From Pseudomonas spelaei (lineage in GTDB: Bacteria > Pseudomonadota > Gammaproteobacteria > Pseudomonadales > Pseudomonadaceae), in contig NZ_WNNK01000007.1 of NCBI RefSeq assembly GCF_009724245.1, positions 62,001 through 126,000 of the forward strand: DNA of 64,000 nt, read 5' to 3'. Positions within the stretch are counted from its first letter, which is position 1. Every line of letters begins with the position of its first letter. A model generated the notes under the pieces. That model did not search any database, was not told where the DNA came from, and saw nothing but the letters and a program-made list of their open reading frames with translations. The position numbers were made by a program, and so were the translations under genes. Shown piece by piece: positions 38,215 to 47,718 of the stretch.

Positions 38215-39069
38215 TCAGCGCTTCTGTGTCAGGGCGCGACGCTCGAACTCCACAATACGCTGACGGTAGTGTTCGATCGTCTGGGCGGTGAGGACGCTGC
38301 GTTGATCGTCCTTGAGCTCGCCGTTGAGCTCCTGGGACAACTTGCGAGCCGCCGCCACCATGACGTCGAACGCCTGTTTCGGATGACGCGGGCCTGGCAG
38401 GCCAAGGAAGAAGCTGACAGCCGGGGTGCTGAAATGGTCGATGTCGTCCAGGTCAAAGATGCCTGGCTTGACCGCGTTGGCCATGGAGAACAGCACTTCA
38501 CCGTTGCCGGCCATGCTTTCGTGCCGGTGGAAAATATCCATCTCGCCAAAACGCAGGCCGCTTTCGAGGATGTTCTGCAACAGCGCCGGGCCCTTGAAGC
38601 CGGCGGCGTCGCGGCAGATCACACTGATCACCAGCACTTCTTCAGCGGCAGGTTGATCCTTGGTGGATTCACGCGGGGCGCTCTTGGCCGGGCTTTCGTC
38701 CGGGAAGTCATCATCACGGCTGCTGAAGCTCGGGCCGTCTTCCAGGTCGAGGTTCAGGTCACCCTGGGAAGGTTCGCTGGCAGCACGCTTGCCACGCTTT
38801 CCCGACGGCTCGCGGGCTTCACGCACCGGCGCGCTCATCGACGGCAGGTCATGCTCGTCCAGTTGCGGTTCCTTATGGGTATCCAGGACACGGGGTGGCC
38901 CCAGCAGCTCGGCACTGCCGTCGTCGTCCGGTAAATTGGACAGGTTGCGGTCCAGGCGAAATTTCAACTTGCCCTTGCCACCGCGCATACGGCGCCAGCC
39001 ATCAAAAAGAATACCGGCAATGACAATGATGCCGATGACGATCAGCCACTCGCGCAGACCGATTTCCAT
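38215..39069 (-). CDS. zipA: Cell division protein ZipA
   Basis: 284 residues: N-terminal membrane anchor ([19 protein letters not shown]), a charged linker (about 30-145, many Arg, Asp, Ser, Pro) and the C-terminal FtsZ-binding domain (about 150-284, [22 protein letters not shown]). ZipA tethers FtsZ filaments to the inner membrane at the septum. ATG 39069 is chosen because it puts the helix at the N-terminus; a longer frame to 39126 has no support. It lies between smc and ligA on the same strand. Confidence 0.95.
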   Translation of the reverse strand: MEIGLREWLIVIGIIVIAGILFDGWRRMRGGKGKLKFRLDRNLSNLPDDDGSAELLGPPRVLDTHKEPQLDEHDLPSMSAPVREAREPSGKRGKRAASEPSQGDLNLDLEDGPSFSSRDDDFPDESPAKSAPRESTKDQPAAEEVLVISVICRDAAGFKGPALLQNILESGLRFGEMDIFHRHESMAGNGEVLFSMANAVKPGIFDLDDIDHFSTPAVSFFLGLPGPRHPKQAFDVMVAAARKLSQELNGELKDDQRSVLTAQTIEHYRQRIVEFERRALTQKR

Positions 39070-39328
39070 GTAATCCCGTGCCTCTAATAAAAAATGCTGA
39101 AAAATAAGGGGTTTAGCACCGTGCAAACCGCTTTAAAACGTGGCGCCAACTCTATGTTCTGAATGACGTTTTGCCCACGCATACGAAAATTTGACATTAA
39201 ACTAGCACGACCAAAGATAACTTTACACCGTCTGTCAAAATGCCTTGAACAAATATGTCCATTGGCTATCTTCCCACGACCGGTAAAACACCTTACATCC
39301 TGCTGAAAAATCCCTTTCAAAGCGCGAC
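39070..39328. other. Intergenic stretch between smc and zipA
   Basis: 259 bases, A/T-richer than its neighbours. No gene is visible; a weak open frame lacks coding character. It may carry a promoter for zipA-ligA independent of smc, but no clear -35/-10 pair was found. Confidence 0.35.
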
Positions 39329-42300
39329 TTAAGATTCCACCATCGCCATCGCTTCTTCGACATCCACCGCCACCAAACGCGAACATCCCGGTTCGTGCAT
39401 CGTCACCCCCATCAACTGATCGGCCATTTCCATGGCGATCTTATTGTGGGTGATGTAGATGAACTGCACCGTCTGGGACATCTCTTTAACCAGTCGGGCA
39501 TACCGTCCAACGTTAGCGTCATCCAGCGGGGCGTCAACTTCGTCGAGCATGCAGAACGGCGCCGGGTTCAATTTGAAGATGGCAAATACCAGGGCCAATG
39601 CCGTCAGGGCCTTTTCGCCACCGGACAACAAATGGATGGTGCTGTTCTTCTTGCCCGGGGGCCGCGCCATGATCGTCACCCCTGTATCGAGTAGATCTTC
39701 GCCCGTCAGTTCCAAGTAAGCGCTGCCACCACCGAAAACTTTCGGGAATAACGCCTGTAAACCGCCATTAATCTGATCAAAGGTATCTTTGAAACGATTA
39801 CGGGTTTCTTTGTCGATCTTGCGAATAACGTTTTCCAGCGTGTCCAGGGCTTCCACCAGATCGGCGTCCTGGGCGTCCAGATAACGTTTGCGCTCGGACT
39901 GCTGCTGATACTCATCAATAGCCGCGAGGTTGATCGCACCCAGTCGTTGAATACGCGCGGCAATCCGCTCAAGTTCTTCTTCGGCTTCTTTCTCGTTGGC
40001 CTGGGCGGTCAAGGTATTGAGTACGCCGTGCAAGTCGTAGCCGTCTTCCAGTAACTGGTCCTGCAAGGTTTTACGGCGCACCGTCAGTGCTTGCCATTCC
40101 ATACGCTGCTGTTCGAGCTGGCCACGGATCAGTTGCGATTGCTGCTCGGCCTGAGTCCGACGTTTTTCGGCATCGCGCAGTTCGCGGTCGGCATCTTCCA
40201 GGGCAATTTGTGCCGTCTTGAGTTCGACGTCGACGGTCATGCGCTTGTCGAGCAACTCTTCAAGCTTGAGCCGCAACTCTTCCAGCGGGGCTTCGCCCTC
40301 CTCCAGATTGAGGCTCAGTTGCTCACGCTTCTCGGTCAGCCGTTCGGATTGCATCTCCAGGCGTTCAAGGGCCTGGCGCGTGGAATCGTGCTGCGCCTTG
40401 AGCGAACCCAGGCGCACCGCCAATTGGTGGGCGTGATCCTTGTGCTGACGGGCTTCCTGACGCACTCGATCCAGGCGCTCGCGCAAACTGTCGCGCTGGG
40501 CCAACAGCAACTCGCGCTGCTCTGTGTCCAGGGCCATGCTGTCGAGGGCTTCTTGCAATTGCAGGCGCGCTTCGCCGACTTGTTCGTGCTCCAGGGCGCG
40601 CTGTTCGCCCATCTCCGCCACTTCTTCATCAAGGCGGGTACGGCGCAAGGTCAACTGTTCGACCTTGGCCTTGCTCGCCGACAACTGGGCTTTTAATTCA
40701 CCTTGCTGACGCGCTTCGTCCTGCAACAGCCGGCGCAGGTGTTCACGGCCGGTCTCTTGCTGGCGCTGGGTAGCGCGCAGGGTTTGCAATTGGGTTTCCA
40801 AGGCTTCGAGGGTGGCTTCGCGTTCTTCACGTTCGGCGCTCAGGTTGACGATTTCCTGACCACGCGCCAGCACGCCACTTTCCGCTTCACTGGCGCGACG
40901 TACCCGCAGGAAATGCCGGCCGACCCAGTAGCCGTCACGGCTGATCAGGCTTTCGCCGGCCGCCAATTGCCCACGCAGCACCAAGGCCTGCTCAAGGCTC
41001 TCCACCGGCTTGATTTGGCCTAGCCAGGGCGACAGGTCAATCGCCGCTTCAACCTTGTCCAGCAGACTGCCCGGCACCCGCACACCGTCCGCCGCCGGGC
41101 TGAGCAAGCGCAAATCGCCCTGGGCAAAACCGGCCAGGTCGAAACCGCCAAAATCATCCACCAGCACCGCTTGCAGGTCGGCACCCAGCACGGTTTCCAC
41201 CGCCAGCTCCCAACCGGCCTCGACTTTCAAGCCTTCGGCCAGGCGCGGACGCTCGGCCAGATGTTGATCGCGCAGCCATTCAGCGGTGCCGGTGCCCGGA
41301 TCCAGAGCCGCCTGCTGCAAGGCTTCCAGCGACGCCAAGCGACCGTTGAGCCGCTGCAAATCACCCTGAGCCTGCTGCTGCGCTTGACCGGCCTGTTGCA
41401 GCTGTTGACGCAGTTGCTCCAGGCGCTCGACTTGTTGTTCTTCGCTGGCCTCCAGCTCTTCAAGCGTCATTTCGCTCTCGGCCAGTTGCTCGCTCAGTTG
41501 CAGGATCGCCGCGTCCTCCGGATCGGCGGCGAGCAACACGCGCTCTTCTAGCAAGCGACGCTGACGCTCGGCCAAGCGTTCCATGCTGGTTTCCAACTGC
41601 TGGATGCGCGATTGCTGCACCTCAGCCTGGCGACGCGGCTCGGCGGAACGCAGGTTGAAAGCGTCCCACTGCTCTTGCCAGCCGTGCATGGTGGTTTCCG
41701 ATTCTTCCAGGGCCGCAGCGGCTTCTTCGGCAGCGGCGCTGGTGACTTCCTGCTCGGGGGTGAGCATGTCCAGCTCTTCGCCGAGGGTCAGCAGCAAGGT
41801 GCGGTCGTGGCCCAGGTGAGATTCGGTTTCCAGGCGCGCGCGTTCCGCTTCTTTCAGATCGTCCTGCAACTGACGCAAGCGCTGCTGACCGTGTTGAATG
41901 CTCTGCTCGACCCGGGCGATATCACCGCCTACCGAATAGAAGCGCCCCTGCACCAGATTGAAGCGTTCGGACAGGTCGTGATGACCGTCCCGCAAGCGTT
42001 CGATACTGGCATCTGCGTTGCGCTGCTCGGCCACCAGGGCTTCGAAACTGATTTCCTGGGTACCGATGATCGCTTCACGCTGGCCGACCTGATCATTCAG
42101 GGCCTGCCAACGCAACGCCGACAGTTGCGCCTTGAGCTGGCGTTCTTCGCCCTTGTATTCCTGATACTTCTCGGCAGCCTGGGCCTGACGGTGCAGACGC
42201 TCGAGCTGGCGCTCCAGCTCTTCACGCAAGTCGGTCAGGCGGGCGAGGTTTTCATGGGTGCGGCGAATACGGTTTTCGGTCTCGCGGCGGCGTTCCTTGT

Positions 42301-42817
42301 ACTTGGAGATGCCGGCCGCTTCTTCGATAAAGTTACGCAGGTCTTCGGGCTTGGCTTCAATCAGCTTGGAGATCATCCCCTGCTCGATGATCGAATAGCT
42401 GCGTGGGCCCAGGCCGGTGCCGAGGAAGATGTCGGTAATGTCCCGGCGTCGGCACTTGGTGCCGTTGAGGAAGTAGCTGTTCTGGCTGTCGCGGGTCACT
42501 TTGCGGCGGATGGAGATTTCCGCATAGGCGGCATACTCGCCGACCAGGGTACCGTCAGAGTTGTCGAACACCAGTTCGATGCTGGCCTGGCTCACCGGCT
42601 TGCGGCTGGTGGAACCGTTGAAGATGACGTCGGTCATCGACTCGCCACGCAGGTTTTTCGCAGAGCTCTCGCCCATCACCCAACGTACGGCGTCGATAAT
42701 GTTCGACTTGCCGCAGCCATTGGGCCCTACCACCGCCGCCATATTACTGGGGAAGTTCACCGTGGTCGGGTCGACGAAGGATTTAAACCCCGCCAGCTTG
42801 ATGCACTTGAGCCGCAC
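39329..42817 (-). CDS. smc: Chromosome segregation protein SMC
   Basis: 1162-residue condensin ATPase. Walker A GPNGCGKSNIIDAVRW (about 32-47) at the N-terminus; long coiled coils (about 170-500 and 680-1000) around a hinge (about 520-660); signature LLSGGEKALTALALVFA and Walker B CMLDEVDAPLDD near the C-terminus. It starts with GTG 42817, two bases after the TAA of the GntR gene, with no strong ribosome-binding site, suggesting translational coupling. With zipA and ligA it forms a conserved Pseudomonas group. Confidence 0.97.
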   Translation of the reverse strand: MRLKCIKLAGFKSFVDPTTVNFPSNMAAVVGPNGCGKSNIIDAVRWVMGESSAKNLRGESMTDVIFNGSTSRKPVSQASIELVFDNSDGTLVGEYAAYAEISIRRKVTRDSQNSYFLNGTKCRRRDITDIFLGTGLGPRSYSIIEQGMISKLIEAKPEDLRNFIEEAAGISKYKERRRETENRIRRTHENLARLTDLREELERQLERLHRQAQAAEKYQEYKGEERQLKAQLSALRWQALNDQVGQREAIIGTQEISFEALVAEQRNADASIERLRDGHHDLSERFNLVQGRFYSVGGDIARVEQSIQHGQQRLRQLQDDLKEAERARLETESHLGHDRTLLLTLGEELDMLTPEQEVTSAAAEEAAAALEESETTMHGWQEQWDAFNLRSAEPRRQAEVQQSRIQQLETSMERLAERQRRLLEERVLLAADPEDAAILQLSEQLAESEMTLEELEASEEQQVERLEQLRQQLQQAGQAQQQAQGDLQRLNGRLASLEALQQAALDPGTGTAEWLRDQHLAERPRLAEGLKVEAGWELAVETVLGADLQAVLVDDFGGFDLAGFAQGDLRLLSPAADGVRVPGSLLDKVEAAIDLSPWLGQIKPVESLEQALVLRGQLAAGESLISRDGYWVGRHFLRVRRASEAESGVLARGQEIVNLSAEREEREATLEALETQLQTLRATQRQQETGREHLRRLLQDEARQQGELKAQLSASKAKVEQLTLRRTRLDEEVAEMGEQRALEHEQVGEARLQLQEALDSMALDTEQRELLLAQRDSLRERLDRVRQEARQHKDHAHQLAVRLGSLKAQHDSTRQALERLEMQSERLTEKREQLSLNLEEGEAPLEELRLKLEELLDKRMTVDVELKTAQIALEDADRELRDAEKRRTQAEQQSQLIRGQLEQQRMEWQALTVRRKTLQDQLLEDGYDLHGVLNTLTAQANEKEAEEELERIAARIQRLGAINLAAIDEYQQQSERKRYLDAQDADLVEALDTLENVIRKIDKETRNRFKDTFDQINGGLQALFPKVFGGGSAYLELTGEDLLDTGVTIMARPPGKKNSTIHLLSGGEKALTALALVFAIFKLNPAPFCMLDEVDAPLDDANVGRYARLVKEMSQTVQFIYITHNKIAMEMADQLMGVTMHEPGCSRLVAVDVEEAMAMVES

Positions 42818-42819
42818 GT

Positions 42820-43479
42820 TTAGGCAACCGCCAAGGCAGCGATAACCAGGGAACTGCTGCGCTGGCCGTAGGCCGAGAGCACCAGGCGAATCTGCGGCAG
42901 GTCACGGGCCAGTACGGCGGCGAGCAATTGCTCGAACAACGCCAGGTACTCGCTCATTTCCGCCTTGCGCTGATCCAGCGCCAGGTAATAGGCACGGTTC
43001 ATCGCCGGTTGCAGGTTCTCGACGGTTTCCTGCAAATACGGGTTGTTGGCGAAGGGATAAGCCGCGCGCATCACGTTGAAGCTTTCTTCGACGAAGGCAC
43101 GAATGTCCTGGCGCTCGAAATTACTCACCAGCCGCTGCTGAATCTGCACGAACGGCGCCATGTCGGTCTGGGTTTTCCAGCCTTCGGCCACCGAGTTGCC
43201 CAGCAGGATGTACAACTCGGACATCAGCGTACACAGGCTCTGCACCTTATGGGCGGTGAGTTCGGTGACGTGGGCACCACGGCGCGGCAGGATCGCAATC
43301 AGGTGCCGCCGCTCAAGGATCAGCAGGGCTTCGCGCACGGAGCCGCGGCTGACATTGAGCGCCAGCGTGACCTTCTGCTCCTGGATCCGCTCCCCAGGCT
43401 TGAGGTCGCCGCGAATGATACGTTCGGCGAGGTGGTGAGCGATTTGCTCGGCAAGACTATCCGGCGCCTTGAACGTCAT
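42820..43479 (-). CDS. GntR-family regulator (FCD type) next to xdhA
   Basis: 219 residues. N-terminal winged helix (about 10-75, LAEQIAHHLAERIIRGDLKPGERIQEQKVTLALNVSRGSVREALLIL) and an all-helical FCD effector domain. It is divergent from xdhABC and probably controls it through the TGACC/GGTCA sites at 43664-43700; it abuts smc downstream. The ligand is likely a purine intermediate, by context only. GAAGGG lies 6 bases before ATG 43479. Confidence 0.88.
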   Translation of the reverse strand: MTFKAPDSLAEQIAHHLAERIIRGDLKPGERIQEQKVTLALNVSRGSVREALLILERRHLIAILPRRGAHVTELTAHKVQSLCTLMSELYILLGNSVAEGWKTQTDMAPFVQIQQRLVSNFERQDIRAFVEESFNVMRAAYPFANNPYLQETVENLQPAMNRAYYLALDQRKAEMSEYLALFEQLLAAVLARDLPQIRLVLSAYGQRSSSLVIAALAVA

Positions 43480-43663
43480 GTTTTCCCTTCAAAATCTTCT
43501 ATCGGTACGAGCGCGGCAGTGTAGCGCACTTGCAGGTTGATGGCGCAGGGCCCACCAGCCGGAATTTGGCATGAAATAAGCAGCCGTTAAAACCCATAAG
43601 CCCCCCAAAACGTCGGTTCCAAAGATCTGGACCATAATTAAAGAGGTTGAAATCGCAATTTCT

Positions 43664-43714
43664 TGACCTTCCGGTCAGAAAATCGTTGACCGAAAAGTCA
43701 GACATGACTAGATT
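43664..43714 (+). promoter_or_regulatory. xdhA promoter with tandem inverted-repeat operators
   Basis: TTGACC (43686-43691), 17 bases, TAGATT (43709-43714) makes a good sigma-70 promoter. TGACC-N4-GGTCA (43664-43677) lies just upstream and TGAC-N6-GTCA (43687-43700) overlaps the -35 box. Both are plausible sites for the divergent GntR regulator, placing it to repress or block RNA polymerase. Confidence 0.6.
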
Positions 43715-43759
43715 CGGCGCAAAGCGGTTAACAACAATAATGAGTCTGCGAGGCCTTCC

Positions 43760-45208
43760 GTGATCCAGTTTTTACTTAACCAGGAACTCCGTAGCGAGCA
43801 CGCCCTGGACCCCAACCTGACCGTGCTCAACTACCTGCGCGAGCACCTGGGCAAATCCGGCACCAAGGAAGGCTGCGCCAGCGGCGATTGCGGTGCCTGC
43901 ACCGTGGTGGTGGGTGAGTTGCATGCCGATGATCAGGGCCGTGAGCAGATTCGCTATCGCAGCCTCAACTCGTGCCTGACCTTTGTGTCGTCCCTGCACG
44001 GCAAACAACTGATCAGCGTCGAAGACCTCAAGCATCAGGGCGAACTGCACAGCGTGCAAAAAGCCATGGTCGAATGCCACGGCTCGCAGTGCGGCTTCTG
44101 CACCCCAGGCTTTGTGATGTCGCTGTTCGCCCTGCAAAAGAACAGCGAGGCGCCCGACAGCCACAAGGCCCACGAAGCCCTGGCCGGCAACCTCTGCCGT
44201 TGCACCGGCTACCGCCCGATTCTCGCCGCCGCCGAACAAGCCTGCTGCAACAAGCCCCAGGACCAGTTCGACAGCCGTGAAGCCGAGACCATCGCCCGCC
44301 TCAAGGCCATTGCCCCAACGCAAACCGGTGAGTTGAACAGCGGCGACAAACGCTGCCTGGTACCGCTGACGGTCGCCGACCTGGCCGACCTCTATGACGC
44401 CTATCCTCAAGCCCGGCTGCTGGCCGGCGGCACCGACCTGGCACTGGAAGTGACCCAGTTCCACCGCGTACTGCCGGTGATGATTTACGTCGGCAATATC
44501 GAAGAGATGAAGCGTGTCGAGACCTTCCAGGACCGCCTGGAAATCGGTGCCGCCACCTCGCTGTCCGACTGCTACACCGCCTTGAACAAGGAATACCCGG
44601 ACTTCGGCGACCTGCTGCACCGCTTCGCCTCCCTGCAGATTCGCAACCAGGGCACGTTGGGCGGCAATATCGGCAACGCCTCGCCTATCGGTGACTCGCC
44701 GCCGCTGCTGATCGCCCTGGGCGCGCACATCGTCCTGTGCAAAGGCAACACCCGCCGCACCCTGGCCCTGGAAGACTACTTCATCGATTACCGCGTCACG
44801 GCCCGCCAGGACAGCGAGTTTATCGAGAAGATCATCGTGCCCAAGGGCCAGAAGCTGTTCCGGGCCTACAAGGTCTCCAAGCGCCTGGACGACGATATTT
44901 CTGCCGTCTGCGCGGCCTTCAATCTGAAGGTTGATAACGGTGTCATCAGTGATGCCCGTGTCGCCTTCGGTGGCATGGCGGCTACGCCAAAACGCGCAAA
45001 ACATTGCGAAGCGGTCCTGACAGGCGCGACCTGGAATTCAGCCACGGTGGAAAAAGCCTGCGCAGCCCTGGCCGAGGATTTCACCCCGCTGTCGGACTTC
45101 CGCGCCAGCAAGGAATACCGCCTGCTCAGCGCGCAAAACCTGCTGCGCAAATACTTCATCGAACTGCAAACGCCGCACATCGAGACTCGGGTGACCGCTT
45201 ATGTCTAA
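43760..45208 (+). CDS. xdhA: Xanthine dehydrogenase small subunit (FeS and FAD)
   Basis: 482 residues carrying electrons from the molybdenum subunit to NAD. Two [2Fe-2S] sites: KEGCASGDCGACTVV (plant-type ferredoxin) and SQCGFCTPGFVM with LCRCTGYRPI. The FAD domain (about 190-370) has LAGGTDLALEV and LGGNIGNASPIGDSPP. The start is GTG 43760 with GAGG nearby. Its end overlaps xdhB by 8 bases. Substrates are hypoxanthine and xanthine. Confidence 0.97.
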   Translation: MIQFLLNQELRSEHALDPNLTVLNYLREHLGKSGTKEGCASGDCGACTVVVGELHADDQGREQIRYRSLNSCLTFVSSLHGKQLISVEDLKHQGELHSVQKAMVECHGSQCGFCTPGFVMSLFALQKNSEAPDSHKAHEALAGNLCRCTGYRPILAAAEQACCNKPQDQFDSREAETIARLKAIAPTQTGELNSGDKRCLVPLTVADLADLYDAYPQARLLAGGTDLALEVTQFHRVLPVMIYVGNIEEMKRVETFQDRLEIGAATSLSDCYTALNKEYPDFGDLLHRFASLQIRNQGTLGGNIGNASPIGDSPPLLIALGAHIVLCKGNTRRTLALEDYFIDYRVTARQDSEFIEKIIVPKGQKLFRAYKVSKRLDDDISAVCAAFNLKVDNGVISDARVAFGGMAATPKRAKHCEAVLTGATWNSATVEKACAALAEDFTPLSDFRASKEYRLLSAQNLLRKYFIELQTPHIETRVTAYV

Positions 45209-47600
45209 CCATCACGCAGTGGAAAAAACCCAGGCCGAACTCGCCGAGCTGTTTGCCAGGGACCTGACCTCCGGCGTCGGCCGCAGCGTCAAGCACGACA
45301 GCGCCGCCAAGCACGTATCGGGTGAGGCACAGTACATCGATGACCGCCTGGAATTCCCCAACCAATTGCACCTGTATGCGCGCATGTCCGACCGCGCCCA
45401 CGCGAAAATCATCAGCATCGACACCGCGCCCTGCTACGCCTTTGAAGGCGTGCGTATCGTCATTACCCACGAAGATGTACCGGGCCTGAAAGACATTGGC
45501 CCACTGATGCCCGGCGACCCGTTGCTGGCCATCGATACCGTGCAGTTCGTCGGCCAGGTCGTGCTGGCCGTCGCCGCCCGCGACCTGGAAACCGCCCGTA
45601 AAGCCGCCATGGCCGCCGTGATCGAATACGAAGACCTGGAGCCGGTGCTGGATGTGGTCGAGGCCTTTCGCAAAAAACATTTCGTGCTGGACAGCCACAC
45701 CCACCAACGCGGTGATGCGGCGAGCGCGCTGGCGACAGCGAAGCATCGTATCCAGGGCACCCTGCACATCGGCGGCCAGGAACATTTCTACCTGGAAACC
45801 CAGATTTCCTCGGTGATGCCCACCGAAGACGGCGGCATGATCGTCTACTGCTCCACGCAGAACCCCACCGAAGTGCAGAAGCTGGTAGCCGAAGTACTCG
45901 ACGTATCGATGAACAAAATCGTCGTCGACATGCGCCGTATGGGCGGCGGTTTCGGCGGCAAGGAAACCCAGGCGGCAAGCCCTGCATGCTTGTGCGCGGT
46001 GGTCGCGCGCCTTACCGGCCAGCCGACCAAAATGCGCCTGCCGCGGGTCGAAGACATGCTGATGACCGGCAAGCGTCACCCCTTCTACATCGAATACGAC
46101 GTGGGCTTTGATGACAGCGGGCGCCTGCACGGGATCAATCTGGAATTGGCCGGTAACTGCGGCTGCTCACCGGACCTGTCGAACTCGATTGTCGATCGCG
46201 CCATGTTCCACGCCGACAACGCCTATTACCTGGGCGATGCCACGGTCAATGGCCATCGCTGCAAGACCAACACCGCGTCCAACACTGCTTATCGTGGCTT
46301 CGGCGGCCCCCAAGGGATGGTCGCCATCGAGGAAGTGATGGATGCCATCGCGCGCCACTTAGGCCAAGACCCGCTGGCGGTACGCAAGGCCAACTACTAC
46401 GGCAAGACCGAGCGCAACGTCACCCACTACTACCAGACGGTCGAGCACAACATGCTCGAAGAGATGACCGCCGAACTGGAAGCCAGCAGCCAATATGTCG
46501 AACGGCGCGAAGCGATTCGTCGCTACAACGCAGGCAGCCCGATCCTGAAAAAAGGCCTGGCGCTGACACCCGTAAAATTCGGCATTTCCTTCACCGCCAG
46601 CTTCCTCAACCAGGCCGGTGCACTGATCCACATCTACACCGACGGCAGCATCCACCTGAACCACGGCGGCACCGAGATGGGCCAAGGGCTGAACATCAAG
46701 GTGGCGCAGGTGGTCGCCGAGATATTCCAGGTGGAAACCGACCGGGTACAGATCACCGCCACCAACACCGACAAAGTGCCGAACACCTCGCCGACCGCCG
46801 CCTCCAGCGGTGCTGACCTGAACGGCAAGGCCGCGCAGAATGCCGCCGAAATCATCAAGCAGCGCCTGGTGGAGTTTGCCGCGCGCAAGTACGAAGTCAG
46901 TGAAGCCGACGTGGAATTCCACAACGGCCACGTACGGGTCCGTGACCATATCCTGACGTTTGAAGCGCTGATCCAGCAGGCGTATTTCGCCCAGGTGTCG
47001 CTGTCCAGTACCGGTTTCTACAAGACCCCGAAAATCTTCTACGACCGCAGCCAGGCGCGCGGGCGGCCGTTCTACTACTTCGCCTTCGGCGCGGCCTGTT
47101 GCGAAGTGATCGTCGACACCCTGACCGGTGAATACAAGATGCTGCGCACCGACATCCTCCACGACGTGGGCGCCTCGCTGAACCCGGCCATCGATATCGG
47201 CCAGGTCGAGGGCGGCTTCATCCAGGGCATGGGCTGGCTGACCATGGAAGAGCTGGTGTGGAACGCCAAGGGCAAGCTGATGACCAACGGGCCGGCCAGC
47301 TACAAGATCCCGGCCGTGGCGGACATGCCGCTGGATTTGCGGGTGAAACTGGTGGAGAACCGCAAGAACCCGGAAGACACGGTGTTCCATTCCAAAGCGG
47401 TGGGCGAACCGCCGTTCATGCTCGGCATTGCGTCCTGGTGTGCGATCAAGGATGCCGTGGCCAGCCTCGGTGACTACCGCCATCAGCCGAAGATTGATGC
47501 ACCGGCGACACCGGAGCGGGTGTTGTGGGGCTGTGAGCAGATGCGGCAGCTGAGCACGGCAAAGGCTGTGAAACCTGAAACCGAACTGGCTTCGCTTTAG
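45201..47600 (+). CDS. xdhB: Xanthine dehydrogenase molybdenum-binding subunit
   Basis: 799-residue catalytic subunit binding the molybdopterin cofactor. Typical segments: MGGGFGGKETQA, AYRGFGGPQGM, GGTEMGQGLNIKV and near the C-terminus VGEPPFMLGIA, containing the catalytic Glu. It oxidises hypoxanthine to xanthine and urate in the cytosol. Overlap with xdhA indicates coupling; a REPIN lies between it and xdhC. Confidence 0.97.
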   Translation: MSNHHAVEKTQAELAELFARDLTSGVGRSVKHDSAAKHVSGEAQYIDDRLEFPNQLHLYARMSDRAHAKIISIDTAPCYAFEGVRIVITHEDVPGLKDIGPLMPGDPLLAIDTVQFVGQVVLAVAARDLETARKAAMAAVIEYEDLEPVLDVVEAFRKKHFVLDSHTHQRGDAASALATAKHRIQGTLHIGGQEHFYLETQISSVMPTEDGGMIVYCSTQNPTEVQKLVAEVLDVSMNKIVVDMRRMGGGFGGKETQAASPACLCAVVARLTGQPTKMRLPRVEDMLMTGKRHPFYIEYDVGFDDSGRLHGINLELAGNCGCSPDLSNSIVDRAMFHADNAYYLGDATVNGHRCKTNTASNTAYRGFGGPQGMVAIEEVMDAIARHLGQDPLAVRKANYYGKTERNVTHYYQTVEHNMLEEMTAELEASSQYVERREAIRRYNAGSPILKKGLALTPVKFGISFTASFLNQAGALIHIYTDGSIHLNHGGTEMGQGLNIKVAQVVAEIFQVETDRVQITATNTDKVPNTSPTAASSGADLNGKAAQNAAEIIKQRLVEFAARKYEVSEADVEFHNGHVRVRDHILTFEALIQQAYFAQVSLSSTGFYKTPKIFYDRSQARGRPFYYFAFGAACCEVIVDTLTGEYKMLRTDILHDVGASLNPAIDIGQVEGGFIQGMGWLTMEELVWNAKGKLMTNGPASYKIPAVADMPLDLRVKLVENRKNPEDTVFHSKAVGEPPFMLGIASWCAIKDAVASLGDYRHQPKIDAPATPERVLWGCEQMRQLSTAKAVKPETELASL

Positions 47601-47614
47601 ACCGAGGTGCTGCC

Positions 47615-47687
47615 ATCGCGGGCAAGCCCGGCTTCCACATTTTGATCTGCGAACCCAATCAAATGTGGGAGCTGGCTTGCCTGCGAT
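47615..47687. repeat. REPIN-like inverted repeat, mixed arms
   Basis: One arm is of the GCGGGCAAGCCCGGCTTCCAC type and the other GTGGGAGCTGGCTTGCCTGCGAT, so the arms are divergent subtypes. It lies inside the xdh operon between xdhB and xdhC. Confidence 0.8.
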
Positions 47688-47718
47688 AGCGCACTGCCAG
47701 ACACCACAAGAGGTGACT

